This document shows, piece by piece, positions 31,355-39,950 of a DNA stretch of 39,950 nucleotides. Origin of the DNA: Bacteroidales bacterium (GTDB lineage Bacteria > Bacteroidota > Bacteroidia > Bacteroidales > UBA12077); the NCBI GenBank assembly GCA_030668615.1, contig DAOUTQ010000010.1, positions 1 to 39,950 of the forward strand, given 5' to 3'. A program made the position numbers and the translations under genes. The notes under the pieces were generated by a model. The model did not search any database. It was not told the DNA's origin and saw only the letters and a program-made list of their open reading frames with translations. Within the stretch, counting starts at the first letter, position 1. Each line of letters begins with the position of its first letter.

Positions 31355-32323
31355 TTATTTAATTTTCATTTGTAACAATGGAAGCGCCTGTGTGCCTTCA
31401 CTATCAGTAATTACTTTATTACCTAATTTTGGTAAAACATCTTGAAGCGTCTCAAGATATATTCTCCTTTTAGTTACTTCAGGAGCTTTTACATATTCTT
31501 TATAGAGATCATTAAATCTTGCAACTTCTCCAAGCGCATTATTCACACGCTCTGTAGCATATCCCTCAGCTTTTTGTATTGTTTCTTCTGCTTGTCCACT
31601 AGCCTTTGGAATCACTTTATTATATTCTGATTTAGCTTTATTAATAAGGGTTTCCTTTTCTTGTTGTGCTTGGTTTACAGCGTTAAATGCATCCTTTACT
31701 TCATCTGGAGGATTAACATCCTGTAATACAACCTGATCTATTTTAATTCCCAATGAATATTCTCTGCAAATTTCTTGCATTAACTCTTCCATTCTTCCAG
31801 CTATTTCAGTTCTACCAACAGTTAATACTTCATTAACAGTTCTGTCTCCAACTATTTGACGCATAGAAGATTCGGAGATATCCCTTAAGGTTGTTTCAGG
31901 GTTTCTTACTTTAAATAGATAATTGTAAGGATCTTCTATACGATATTGCACTACCCACTCAACATCTGCAAGATTTAAATCCCCAGTAAGCATTAAAGAT
32001 TCATCCTTATAACCCGATTGTGTATATTCAGAACGTATTCCAGCACTTAAAGTACGAAATCCAAATTCCAATTTTTGTTGTCTTTCAACTGGTACTTTTA
32101 AAGCTTTTTCAATTAGCGGAATTTTTACATTAAGTCCAGGTTCTACCGAACGCGTATATTTACCAAAGCGCGTAATGACTGCAACTTCTTCCGTTTCTAC
32201 TTGAAAGAATGATCCTAAAACTAAAATAAATAGAATAACCACTATAATTATTAGCCTTGATTTCCCAAGTGCTTTTCTTATTCCCGGAGGAATTTCAAAC
32301 TGAGTAAATTGATCTTCGTTCAT
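31355..32323 (-). CDS. hflK: HflK, SPFH-family modulator of the FtsH protease
   Basis: This 322-aa protein has a membrane helix at about residues 24-42 (LIIIVVILFILVLGSFFQ) followed by the band 7 domain (ETEEVAVITRFGKYTRSVEPGL) and a coiled coil with KAKSEYNKVIPKASGQAEETIQKAEGYA. It lacks the long glycine-rich N-terminal tail of E. coli HflK (419 aa), as in many Bacteroidota. It is the partner of HflC encoded 14 nt downstream. The ATG is at 32321-32323, and the divergent gap of about 230 bp to the nucleoside phosphorylase gene carries the promoter regions. Confidence 0.93.
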   Translation of the reverse strand: MNEDQFTQFEIPPGIRKALGKSRLIIIVVILFILVLGSFFQVETEEVAVITRFGKYTRSVEPGLNVKIPLIEKALKVPVERQQKLEFGFRTLSAGIRSEYTQSGYKDESLMLTGDLNLADVEWVVQYRIEDPYNYLFKVRNPETTLRDISESSMRQIVGDRTVNEVLTVGRTEIAGRMEELMQEICREYSLGIKIDQVVLQDVNPPDEVKDAFNAVNQAQQEKETLINKAKSEYNKVIPKASGQAEETIQKAEGYATERVNNALGEVARFNDLYKEYVKAPEVTKRRIYLETLQDVLPKLGNKVITDSEGTQALPLLQMKIK

Positions 32324-32490
32324 AATTTATTTTTTTTAATTATTAATTTTCGAGAGAATAAAGGTATTACATATAATCACAATATAAAAACAAGGGTGAT
32401 TTATTTAGTTTAATTCGTAAAAATCTCATTAAAATTATAACGTTATCAACAGGCACTACTTATAATTATTATGGTTGTGTTGATTTTTCT

Positions 32491-32524
32491 TTATTGCGCT
32501 TTTAATATATTTTAAATAAATTTG
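32491..32524 (+). promoter_or_regulatory. Promoter of the nucleoside phosphorylase gene (TTATTG, 20 bp, TAAATTTG)
   Basis: TTATTG (32491-32496) and the -7 octamer TAAATTTG (32517-32524) are 20 bp apart. The same TTATTG hexamer precedes the iorA -7 element. Transcription would start near 32531, which rules out the TTG at 32522 as start codon and supports the ATG at 32555. Confidence 0.55.
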
Positions 32525-32554
32525 AGTCCTAAATTAAAAGAAAGCAGAGGAATT

Positions 32555-33427
32555 ATGAAAATTGGAGAGTCGGAATTAATTATTAATCAGGATGGAAGTA
32601 TTTTTCATTTACACTTATTACCTGAAGATATAGCAGATACTATTATTCTTGTTGGTGATCCAGGGAGAGTTGAAGTTGTTGCATCTTTTTTCGATAGTAT
32701 TGAATTAAAGAAACAAAATAGAGAATTTTACACTATTACGGGATCATTCAGAAACAAAAGGATTACGGTAATATCAACAGGAATTGGGACCGACAATATT
32801 GATATTGTTGTTAATGAACTTGATGCTATTGCTAATATCGATTTAAAAACAAGAACAAAAAATAAAGAACACAGAACTTTGAACTTAATACGAATTGGAA
32901 CCTCGGGATCATTACAAGCGGATATTCCTGTAGATTCATTCTTAATGAGTAAAAGATCAGTAGGTTTTGACGGTTTACTTAATTTTTATGCAGACAGAAA
33001 CTCTGTGTCAGATCTTGAGTTCGAAGAAGCTTTAAAAAAACACTTGGACTGGAATAAATTATTGCCTTCGCCATACGTGGTAGACGCATCAAAAGAATTA
33101 ATTGAGAAATTAGATGGTGACAACATCGTTCAAGGTATAAATATTTCAGCATCTGGTTTTTATGGTCCACAAGGTCGACAATTACGTCTTCCTATAGTTG
33201 ATAAAGACATAAATGATAAAATTGAATCTTTCGAGTTTCAAGGACAGAAAATAACCAACTATGAAATGGAAAGTTCTGCCATTTTTGGCTTATCAAAATT
33301 ATTAGGTCATAATGCAATTACAATTTGTGCAATCATAGCAAATCGTCGTAAAAAAGAATATAGCAAAGACTATAAACCTGTAATTAAAGAATTAGTTAAA
33401 ACTGTTTTAGAAAGATTAACAGACTAA
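32555..33427 (+). CDS. Nucleoside phosphorylase (uridine/purine phosphorylase family)
   Basis: This 290-aa protein belongs to the PNP/UDP family, which splits nucleosides with phosphate into base and ribose-1-phosphate. Key parts are the phosphate-binding loop VGDPGRVEVVA, the stretch STGIGTDNIDIVVNELDA, IRIGTSGSLQADIPVDSF, and the ribose/base-site segment NYEMESSAIFGLSKLLGH with the typical MES motif. The ATG at 32555, preceded by AGAGGA, is preferred to the TTG at 32522, which lies inside the promoter. The base specificity (uridine versus purine) is not clear. It starts a short operon: the SirB1-like gene begins 8 nt after its stop. Confidence 0.9.
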   Translation: MKIGESELIINQDGSIFHLHLLPEDIADTIILVGDPGRVEVVASFFDSIELKKQNREFYTITGSFRNKRITVISTGIGTDNIDIVVNELDAIANIDLKTRTKNKEHRTLNLIRIGTSGSLQADIPVDSFLMSKRSVGFDGLLNFYADRNSVSDLEFEEALKKHLDWNKLLPSPYVVDASKELIEKLDGDNIVQGINISASGFYGPQGRQLRLPIVDKDINDKIESFEFQGQKITNYEMESSAIFGLSKLLGHNAITICAIIANRRKKEYSKDYKPVIKELVKTVLERLTD

Positions 33428-33435
33428 GAAATAAC

Positions 33436-34299
33436 GTGAACTTAAAAGAAAAAGAAATAAAGGCTTTATTACTGTTACTTGAAGATCCCGATAACGAGGT
33501 TTTCAAGCATGTTTCGGAAAGCTTGCTCGAAAAAGGAGAAAATGTAATTCCTGAGCTTGAAAAAGCTTGGGAAAAATCCTTAAATGAAGTTTTACAGGAA
33601 CGTATAGAAAGTCTTATTCAAGAAATTCAGTTTAGCTCTACTCAAAAGCAATTAAAGGAATGGAAAGAAAAAGGTGCTGTTGATATCTTAAAAGGAGCAT
33701 TCTTAATTGCCAAATATCAGTATCCCGATCTTAAGTATGATAATATACTTTCTTTGTTTAATAAAATTAAACAGGATGCTTGGCTTGAAATGAATAGCAA
33801 TTTAACTGCACTTGAGAAGGTTCGTGTAATAAATCATATAATTTATCAGATTTATGAATTTTCGGGCAATAGTTCCAATTTTTTTGCTCCACAGAACTCA
33901 TATATCAATCATGTTCTGGAAAGTCACAAAGGAAATCCTTTGACACTTGGAATAATATACATTGCTCTTGCTCAGGAATTAGATATTCCGATTTATGGTG
34001 TTAGTATGCCCCGAAACTTTATTTTAGCTTATGTTGATGAGAATAATATTCATAATCCTTATGAGGATGAAATTCTGTTTTATATAAATCCTTTTAACAA
34101 AGGTACGGTTTTGGGGAAACGAGAAATAGACTATTTCTTAAAGCAACAAAAGTTGGAGCCAAAGAAATCTTACTATAATCCTTGCTCAAATATTGAAATA
34201 ATTAAGAAGTTAATATTAAATTTAATATATTCGTACGAAAAATTAGGATATCCTGAAAAAGTAGATAATCTCAAAGATCTTTATAGTATAATTAAATAA
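33436..34299 (+). CDS. SirB1-like transglutaminase-fold protein
   Basis: This 287-aa protein matches the SirB1/Transglut_core2 group. The conserved region has VRVINHIIYQIYEFSGN, then a segment with SHKGNPLTLGIIYIALAQEL where the fold's usual catalytic Cys is Thr/Leu-Gly, and later VSMPRNFILAY. A catalytic triad is therefore probably incomplete and the protein may be a non-enzymatic member. The N-terminal 70 residues form a helical HEAT-like part (LLLLLEDPDNEVFKHVSES). The start is GTG at 33436, 8 nt after the phosphorylase gene; the next gene begins 11 nt after its stop, so the three look co-transcribed. Confidence 0.75.
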   Translation: MNLKEKEIKALLLLLEDPDNEVFKHVSESLLEKGENVIPELEKAWEKSLNEVLQERIESLIQEIQFSSTQKQLKEWKEKGAVDILKGAFLIAKYQYPDLKYDNILSLFNKIKQDAWLEMNSNLTALEKVRVINHIIYQIYEFSGNSSNFFAPQNSYINHVLESHKGNPLTLGIIYIALAQELDIPIYGVSMPRNFILAYVDENNIHNPYEDEILFYINPFNKGTVLGKREIDYFLKQQKLEPKKSYYNPCSNIEIIKKLILNLIYSYEKLGYPEKVDNLKDLYSIIK

Positions 34300-34310
34300 T
34301 ACTAGATAAT

Positions 34311-35132
34311 ATGACAACTGAAAAAGGAAATAATGAAATTGATTTGATTGAAGTATTTTTTAAAATTTATATTTTTTTCAAGAAGAAATTTTGGATTTTA
34401 TTTATTGCAACAATTATCGGAGCTGGATTAGGTTATTCTACGAAATTTTTTGCAAAACCACATTTTGAATCTTCAATGATCGTTAAATCATACATAATGT
34501 CCTCAAATTTATTGTCTGAATATATTGTAAAATTTCAAAATTTATTAAATGATGAGAATTATAAACTTCTGCATGAACAAACTAATCTTTCAATTGAGGA
34601 ATTGAGAAGTATTAAGGAAATAACTACAGAAATTCCATATGACGAAAAAGGAAAGGATGAACTGGGATATACAATTATTCATGTTAAATGTATTCAAAAT
34701 ATTGTATTAGATAAACTGGGCAATGGAATTCTGAGTTTTCTTGAAAAAGAACCTTATATCAAAAGCGAAATAGAAAGTTTTAAAGAAAAAAATACTGTAA
34801 TTATTGATCACATAACAGATGAAATTAGTAATATAGGATTAAAAAATGGACAAGTTTCCTCAAAAATTAGTGAGAAAAATAAAATCAATATTTTTAATAG
34901 CAATGAAACTTTTTACAATGAACTCATATTTCTTTTAGAAGAAAAATTTCAAAGAGAAAAAGAGTTAAATAATGCATCGGCTTTTAGAGTTATTGAAGAT
35001 TTTATTGTATATAATAAGCCCGTTAAAAAAACAACTACATATACTATATCAGGGGGTTTACTTCTTTGGTTTATTACTTTATTGTTTTTACTTATAAGAC
35101 GTATGAATAAACAAATAAACAAACTCAATTAA
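34311..35132 (+). CDS. Wzz-like chain-length determinant protein
   Basis: This 273-aa inner-membrane protein has one helix near residues 27-45 (FWILFIATIIGAGLGYSTKF) and one near 245-263 (TISGGLLLWFITLLFLLIRR), with a large periplasmic domain of about 195 residues between. This is the topology of polysaccharide copolymerases (Wzz), which set O-antigen or capsule chain length. The N-terminal EIDLIEVFFKIYIFFKKK is typical of the family. It lacks the cytoplasmic tyrosine kinase of Wzc. It overlaps the convergent O-antigen ligase gene by 8 bp at the 3' ends, next to the surface-glycan locus, which supports the role. Confidence 0.72.
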   Translation: MTTEKGNNEIDLIEVFFKIYIFFKKKFWILFIATIIGAGLGYSTKFFAKPHFESSMIVKSYIMSSNLLSEYIVKFQNLLNDENYKLLHEQTNLSIEELRSIKEITTEIPYDEKGKDELGYTIIHVKCIQNIVLDKLGNGILSFLEKEPYIKSEIESFKEKNTVIIDHITDEISNIGLKNGQVSSKISEKNKINIFNSNETFYNELIFLLEEKFQREKELNNASAFRVIEDFIVYNKPVKKTTTYTISGGLLLWFITLLFLLIRRMNKQINKLN

Positions 35133-36351
35133 GTTTTTTTATTTTTTTATCCTTATAATAAACAAACCATAAAAAGCTATACCAGAAAGCGAAAAAAACA
35201 ACTCCAACAATTCGTTGCAACATAGATTCAAATAAAAAATTAATGAAACTAATCATTAAAAACAGGAATAACAATTCCTGTTTTTTCTTTATTGATTGAT
35301 AGAATGGAATAGCAAATACTAATAATAAGGTTATTAAACCTATAGCACCTGTTTGTGTTGCCGTTTCAAGAAATTGATTATGACAGTTATGTTTGTTAAC
35401 AAAAGCTTCCTCAATATTCCTATTTTGATGAATTTCAAGTAATCTATGCTTTGCATCGCCAATTCCATGTCCAAATATTGCTTTCTCCTTCCAAACTATC
35501 ACAGCATCTATCCACAATGAAAAACGAGCATCTATATTCTCATAATTTTGTGTATCTATACTACTTTTTATTTGCTCAATATTTTGACTAAACCTTGAAC
35601 TTTTCATTAAATAACTAAATAAAAATAAAAATAAAATGAGGGTGATATATATATATACACGTTTATATTTTAATAAAAACTTAAATACATAAAAAAAAGT
35701 CACAGCAAATACACTTAATAATAACGCACGTGAATTTAAAATGTAAATAAAAATCAACACTATTAGAATACTTGTTAATTTTAGAATAATCCAATAATAT
35801 TTACTCTTTTCAGAAAACGAATGAACTATTAAGATTATTGAAAATAAAAATGCTAATGAAATATATGTTGGATGCTGAGAGTTAGAAATATCAAGCCAGC
35901 GAATTATTCCAAGGAAAGTTATTTTCCCATATTTTTCGATTAAATAATGTAGATTTACTAAATAAATAAATCTAGTAATAAATATGATAATTCCTAATAA
36001 AGATGCAGAAACAAAAATATCCAGAATTCGTTTTTTATTACTTAAATAAAACTCCTCATCCATAATAATTATCAAGGGAAGTAGTACTAATGAAATTTGC
36101 GTTTCTATTGTCTTCCAGCCTTCTATCCAATTTTCAGAATAAAATAATGAAATCAAATTGAGTAAGAAGAAACCTAAAAGGAAGAAGATCAATTTAAAAT
36201 TAGAAATTTTAAATTGATCTTTTTTAATTGTAATTAAACTAAGAATTAATAAACCCGCAAGTGGATACTGTAAATATTTATAAGATACAATTAGAAAAAT
36301 GAAGATTAAAAATATAAAGCCTAATTTAAAATAAGTTAAAATTTTAAGCAT
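35125..36351 (-). CDS. O-antigen ligase/polymerase (WaaL/Wzy_C family) membrane protein
   Basis: This 408-aa protein is very hydrophobic with about ten to twelve membrane segments. A large periplasmic loop holds the Wzy_C signature: GHGIGDAKHRLLEIHQN and NKHNCHNQFLETATQTGAIGL, the conserved His and Glu region of O-antigen ligases. Such enzymes attach or extend undecaprenyl-linked glycans on lipid A-core or proteins. Ligase and polymerase members cannot be told apart by sequence here. It is the last visible gene of the minus-strand glycan operon, 5 nt after the aminotransferase gene, and overlaps the Wzz-like gene tail to tail. Confidence 0.83.
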   Translation of the reverse strand: MLKILTYFKLGFIFLIFIFLIVSYKYLQYPLAGLLILSLITIKKDQFKISNFKLIFFLLGFFLLNLISLFYSENWIEGWKTIETQISLVLLPLIIIMDEEFYLSNKKRILDIFVSASLLGIIIFITRFIYLVNLHYLIEKYGKITFLGIIRWLDISNSQHPTYISLAFLFSIILIVHSFSEKSKYYWIILKLTSILIVLIFIYILNSRALLLSVFAVTFFYVFKFLLKYKRVYIYITLILFLFLFSYLMKSSRFSQNIEQIKSSIDTQNYENIDARFSLWIDAVIVWKEKAIFGHGIGDAKHRLLEIHQNRNIEEAFVNKHNCHNQFLETATQTGAIGLITLLLVFAIPFYQSIKKKQELLFLFLMISFINFLFESMLQRIVGVVFFAFWYSFLWFVYYKDKKIKKLN

Positions 36352-36356
36352 CTTTT

Positions 36357-37481
36357 TTAAATTGAATTAAACACCTGAGCTATGCGTTCAAATTCATCCA
36401 ATGTTAAATTAGTTCCTGAAGGCAAACAAAGTCCATTCTCAAACAAACTTTCAGAAATGCCATTTAAATATGAAGGATGATCTTTAAAAATAGGCTGCAT
36501 ATGCATCGGTTTCCATAAAGGTCTGCATTCTATATTCTCTTTCTCAAATAGCTTCCTTAATTCTTCACGATCATAACTAAATTTTTCCTTTTGTAACAAT
36601 ATTGTTGTTAACCAAAAATTAGAATAAAAATTTTCATCTGGCTCAGTCAGAAAATCGACACCACTCTTTTCCTTAAGCAAATCTCTATAAAACTTATTAT
36701 TTTCTCTTCGTTGTTTTACCCGATCTTCTATAACTTCCATCTGTCCTCGTCCAATACCAGCCAGAATGTTGCTCATTCTATAATTATATCCAATTTGTGA
36801 ATGCTGGTAATGAGGTGCATCATCACGCGCCTGAGTTGCTAAAAAACGTGCTTTGGAAATTGCGTCGCCATCATTTGAGACCAAAGCTCCACCACCCGAA
36901 GTAGTAATAATCTTATTTCCATTAAAAGAAAGTATTCCGAATTTTCCAAATGTACCTAGCTTCTTTCCTTTGTAACTACTCCCTAAAGCTTCTGCAGCGT
37001 CTTCAATAACAGGTATCTCATATTTATCTGCTATTGATATTATTTCTTCAACTTTTGCAGGCATTCCATATAAATGCACAAATATTATTGCTTTTGGCTT
37101 ATTTCCTTTTTTAATTCGATCTTTTATTGCTTGTTCTAAAAGCTCTGGATCCATATTCCATGTATCCTTCTCACTATCTATAAAGACAGGAGTTGCTCCG
37201 TGATATAAAATTGGATTAATAGTAGCGGAGAATGTAAAAGTTGAAGCAAGAACTTCATCACCGATTTTAACTCCTAATAGTATTAACGCAAGGTGAATAG
37301 CAGCTGTACCTGAAGAAAGGGCTGCAACATGATTTACACCTAAGTAATTCTGAATATCTTCTTCAAAACCATCAACGTTTGGACCTAAAGGAGCTATCCA
37401 GTTTTCTTCAAATGCTTTATTTACATACTTTAATTCCGCTCCTCCCATATGAGGTGTGGAAAGCCATATTTTATTTTTCAT
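36357..37481 (-). CDS. pglE: DegT/DnrJ/EryC1-family sugar aminotransferase, PglE-like
   Basis: This 374-aa PLP enzyme transfers an amino group from glutamate to a UDP-4-keto-6-deoxy sugar. The N-terminus IWLSTPHMGGAELKYVNKAF and NWIAPLGPNVDGFE is highly typical of PglE, the UDP-N-acetylbacillosamine aminotransferase. The internal aldimine lysine is in LSFNGNKIITTSGGGAL, and the Asp of the pyridine-N contact is in IPVIEDAAEALGS. Together with PglD and PglC encoded next to it, it should make the diamino sugar bacillosamine. The 4,6-dehydratase PglF is not in the window. The gene precedes the ligase by 5 nt. Confidence 0.9.
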   Translation of the reverse strand: MKNKIWLSTPHMGGAELKYVNKAFEENWIAPLGPNVDGFEEDIQNYLGVNHVAALSSGTAAIHLALILLGVKIGDEVLASTFTFSATINPILYHGATPVFIDSEKDTWNMDPELLEQAIKDRIKKGNKPKAIIFVHLYGMPAKVEEIISIADKYEIPVIEDAAEALGSSYKGKKLGTFGKFGILSFNGNKIITTSGGGALVSNDGDAISKARFLATQARDDAPHYQHSQIGYNYRMSNILAGIGRGQMEVIEDRVKQRRENNKFYRDLLKEKSGVDFLTEPDENFYSNFWLTTILLQKEKFSYDREELRKLFEKENIECRPLWKPMHMQPIFKDHPSYLNGISESLFENGLCLPSGTNLTLDEFERIAQVFNSI

Positions 37482-37530
37482 GAATTAAATCTTTACTACA
37501 AATTACTCCTAAACATAACAATCAAATATA

Positions 37531-38181
37531 TTACTCCCTGAATTTTACTGGTTTTGCCGGTAGTCCAACTGCTGTGCAATTAGGAGGAAGGTTTTTTGCA
37601 ACAACCGCTCCTGCACCAATAATTGTATTTTCACCAATTTCTAATAAATTAATTATTTTTGCTCCTGTTCCAACATAAACATTATTTTTAATAATAACCT
37701 CTCCAGAAATATTAACACTAGGCATAAAAGATGAATAATCACCAATTGAAGTATCATGACCAACTGTGCACGATAAGTTTAAGATTACATGTTTTCCAAT
37801 AGTGATATTTGTTGTAATAATATTTCCTGCAGCTATTATTGTTCCCTCACCTATTTCAACAAACTTTCTATTTCCTATTAATGCACTTGGATGAATTAAT
37901 ATTGGATACTTTATATTTTTGTTTGTAATATTATTTAATATTTTTTCTTTTGTTATAGGATCTGCAACAGCACAAACAAGATAAAGTTCTCCTTCTTTGT
38001 ATTCATTTAATTTTTTCAAATTACCAAGCAATGGACGATCGTTAATCTTATTTGGCAAATTATCATCATCATCCCAATATCCAATAAATTCCCATTCTTT
38101 ACTAATCTCATTTATTTGCTCAATTAACATCTGAACCTCTCGTCCAAATCCTCCAGCACCAAATATTGATATTTTTTTCAT
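37531..38181 (-). CDS. pglD: Sugar N-acetyltransferase, PglD-like (left-handed beta-helix)
   Basis: This 216-aa acetyl-CoA-dependent enzyme has an N-terminal Rossmann-like half (ISIFGAGGFGREVQMLIEQI) and a C-terminal hexapeptide-repeat helix (GEGTIIAAGNIITTNITIGKH and GAKIINLLEIGENTIIGAG). This two-part shape is that of PglD/NeuD enzymes. In the bacillosamine pathway PglD acetylates the 4-amino group of the product of PglE, whose gene is 49 nt downstream. The conserved catalytic His is probably in NLSCTVGHDTSIGDY. It fits the neighbouring PglC-like transferase, which would move the finished sugar phosphate onto the lipid carrier. Confidence 0.88.
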   Translation of the reverse strand: MKKISIFGAGGFGREVQMLIEQINEISKEWEFIGYWDDDDNLPNKINDRPLLGNLKKLNEYKEGELYLVCAVADPITKEKILNNITNKNIKYPILIHPSALIGNRKFVEIGEGTIIAAGNIITTNITIGKHVILNLSCTVGHDTSIGDYSSFMPSVNISGEVIIKNNVYVGTGAKIINLLEIGENTIIGAGAVVAKNLPPNCTAVGLPAKPVKFRE

Positions 38182-38235
38182 AATAATAATTTAAATCTTA
38201 ATAGATCATTTTCTTATAGAATTTTCCTTTATAGA

Positions 38236-38835
38236 TTATCCTGTAAATTTTTCCATAGTTTCTGAAGATTCAGAACTTATGCCTTCTGATCTAAATACTT
38301 TTACAAAGGTCAATAATAATATTTTTATATCAGTTCTAAATGAAACATTTTCAACATACCACACATCATATTCAAACTTTTCATCCCAGCTTATTGCATT
38401 TCTCCCATTAACTTGCGCCCATCCAGTAATTCCTGGTTTTACTTCATGTCTCCTTTTTTGAAAATCATTATACAATGGCAAATACTCTGGTAAAAGAGGG
38501 CGTGGTCCAACGAGAGACATATCACCTTTTAATACATTTATTAATTGAGGTAATTCATCGATTGAGACTTTGCGAACAAATTTACCGATTTTTGTTATTC
38601 TTTCAGCATCTGACAACAATATACCTTTATTATCTTTAGCATCATTCATAGTTTTAAATTTAAATATTTTGAAAAGTTTTTCATTCTTTCCAGGTCTTTT
38701 TTGAAAGAAAAAAGATTTACCAGTATTTGATATGGAAAGAAGCATTATAAAAACAAAAACAATAGGGCTAAATAATATTAATCCCAACAATGAAATTGCA
38801 AAGTCAATAATTCGTTTAATGTACTTTCTATACAT
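38236..38835 (-). CDS. pglC: Phosphoglycosyl transferase, PglC-like
   Basis: This 199-aa protein is a monotopic phosphoglycosyl transferase that places a sugar phosphate from UDP-diNAcBac or a related sugar on undecaprenyl phosphate, the first step of the glycan. It has one re-entrant N-terminal helix ([21 protein letters not shown]), then FKIFKFKTM, the catalytic Asp-Glu dyad in [30 protein letters not shown], and [13 protein letters not shown]. The length, about 200 aa, is that of PglC rather than of the larger WbaP-type enzymes. It follows the glycosyltransferase gene with a 2-nt gap and precedes the PglD-like gene, confirming the pathway. Confidence 0.92.
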   Translation of the reverse strand: MYRKYIKRIIDFAISLLGLILFSPIVFVFIMLLSISNTGKSFFFQKRPGKNEKLFKIFKFKTMNDAKDNKGILLSDAERITKIGKFVRKVSIDELPQLINVLKGDMSLVGPRPLLPEYLPLYNDFQKRRHEVKPGITGWAQVNGRNAISWDEKFEYDVWYVENVSFRTDIKILLLTFVKVFRSEGISSESSETMEKFTG

Positions 38836-38837
38836 AT

Positions 38838-39950
38838 TTATATTTCGTTAAAAATACTTAAATATTTTTTTGCGGCTATTTCCAGGGTGTACTTGCTAAC
38901 AGCAATCTTTTTTGCATTTTGAGCATGCTCTTTTAAGCCTTTTTCATTATTAAAATACTCTTTTAATTGAATTGCTCCATTTTCTGGTAATATATCTAAA
39001 ACAATACCTATCTCATCCTTCTTAATTTCATCAGCCTGCCAACCTAAATGATTTATTATAATAGGTCTACTTGCAGCCAATGCATCAAAATATTTATTTG
39101 CTGAATTAGCCCAAAGCTCTGGTATATTTATCACAAAAGAACAGGCAACAGTGCATTCCTTATACAAGAATGGTAATTTTTCTTTTGCAACAGGTTCCAG
39201 TATATATAAATTGTCTTTATATACTTTATATTCTATAGCCAAATCATATATTTTATTCTTTTCAACACCTGATCCAACAATTACAAAAACTACATTATTA
39301 CCATTCTCTTTTTTAAATTCTTTTGCTAGCTCTACCATGTATGAAAGTCCATTGACATAACCAATTGTTCCTGCGTATAAGACTATTCTTTTACGATCTG
39401 AATCAATACCATTTTCTTTTAATATTGAATTCGATTTATAATTCTCAAATTTATTGACATCACTTATATTAGGAATTATAATAATTTTTTCTTTAACTAT
39501 TCCTTTATTCTGTATCGATTTAGACATATCCGTTGATAGTGCTACTATTCTTATAGCTTTCTTATAAAACAACTTCTCAAACTTTGTTAGTACGTATATA
39601 ATTAGCCGGTTTTTAATTATTCCCATGGCAATAGGGACATCTGGCCAAACATCTCTTACTTCAAAAATGTATGGAATTCCAGAGAATATCTTTTTGAACA
39701 AAGCAGGTATTCCAATAGAAAGTGGGGTTGATGTTGCAACAACTACATCAGCTTTAATTTTTAAACTTCTAAGGCTCGCAAAAACCATAAATCTAATAAA
39801 CTCAACAATTCTCTTTCTAAATTTCAATTTATTGTTATAATTTGACTTTAGAACATGTAGTAATAAATGATCTTGCTTTATTATTGTCCATCTTTTTTTA
39901 AAGTTCCCAGTTAGAAATGCTGAACTAGTAATAAAAGTAACTTGATGACC
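38838..39950 (-). CDS. GT4-family glycosyltransferase, 5' end beyond window
   Basis: This frame continues from the last base of the window without a start, beginning [15 protein letters not shown], the typical N-terminal strand of a GT-B glycosyltransferase; the TTG at 39827 is internal. Continuing, [20 protein letters not shown] and [16 protein letters not shown] are the signature of WbuB/WcaI-like group 4 enzymes. The C-terminal half has [20 protein letters not shown] and [18 protein letters not shown] with the usual nucleotide-sugar site. It probably adds the second sugar to the lipid-linked acceptor made by the PglC-like enzyme, whose gene starts 2 nt downstream. Confidence 0.88.
   Translation of the reverse strand, partial: GHQVTFITSSAFLTGNFKKRWTIIKQDHLLLHVLKSNYNNKLKFRKRIVEFIRFMVFASLRSLKIKADVVVATSTPLSIGIPALFKKIFSGIPYIFEVRDVWPDVPIAMGIIKNRLIIYVLTKFEKLFYKKAIRIVALSTDMSKSIQNKGIVKEKIIIIPNISDVNKFENYKSNSILKENGIDSDRKRIVLYAGTIGYVNGLSYMVELAKEFKKENGNNVVFVIVGSGVEKNKIYDLAIEYKVYKDNLYILEPVAKEKLPFLYKECTVACSFVINIPELWANSANKYFDALAASRPIIINHLGWQADEIKKDEIGIVLDILPENGAIQLKEYFNNEKGLKEHAQNAKKIAVSKYTLEIAAKKYLSIFNEI

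Overview
The window is AT-rich, densely coded bacterial chromosome from a member of the Bacteroidota, most likely a marine or anaerobic Bacteroidales/Marinilabiliales-type organism. The evidence is the gene content: an RpoD-like sigma factor of the short Bacteroidota type, a TonB-dependent receptor with a carboxypeptidase-regulatory-like N-terminus, DUF4301, a two-subunit indolepyruvate:ferredoxin oxidoreductase, and promoters with -7 octamers of the form TAnnTTTG. I see no rRNA, tRNA, CRISPR array, prophage or intact insertion sequence.

Layout. 1-5401 (+): the 3' part of pabB, then tilS, a soluble PAS histidine kinase and an LPP20-like lipoprotein. 5407-5541: a 135-bp MITE-like palindrome between convergent genes. 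5546-8357 (-): a tight operon siaB - siaC - SDR - tandem VOC protein, in which the SDR gene carries two in-frame stop codons. 8522-14320: a phosphate region, with an 11-bp-periodic repeat array upstream of a PiT transporter with a PhoU-like tail, a PhoR-like kinase, and on the opposite strand a PhoB-like regulator preceded by a cytoplasmic-looking M23 peptidase gene. 14448-19791 (-): an RNA-centred block (long cold-shock-domain protein, second RpoD-like sigma factor, CspA-type protein, RRM protein, CvfB, NYN/OST-HTH protein, two unrecognised small proteins, and a 33-aa lysine-rich ORF). 19998-25028: an outer-membrane porin whose promoter shares a 20-of-21-bp block with the PiT promoter, DUF4301, and a TonB-dependent receptor. 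25175-30272 (+): YjbQ, iorAB, a PAP2-type membrane enzyme and a GNAT-like acyltransferase. 30396-32323 (-): hflK-hflC. 32555-35132 (+): nucleoside phosphorylase, SirB1-like protein, Wzz-like protein. 35125-39950 (-): a surface-glycan locus with a GT4 glycosyltransferase, PglC-, PglD- and PglE-like enzymes (the bacillosamine pathway) and an O-antigen ligase/polymerase.

The best candidate for something undescribed is regulatory: a putative Bacteroidota Pho box built from 11-bp TTAACATT-type repeats, found at two loci 11 kb apart (phosphate transporter and porin) and flanking a convergently arranged phoR/phoB pair. Other points for a second look are the SiaB/SiaC phosphoswitch pair without its usual phosphatase and cyclase beside it, the doubly nonsense-mutated SDR in that operon, the divergent sigma paralogue inside an RNA-binding gene block, and a PAP2 + GNAT pair that could belong to sphingolipid synthesis.
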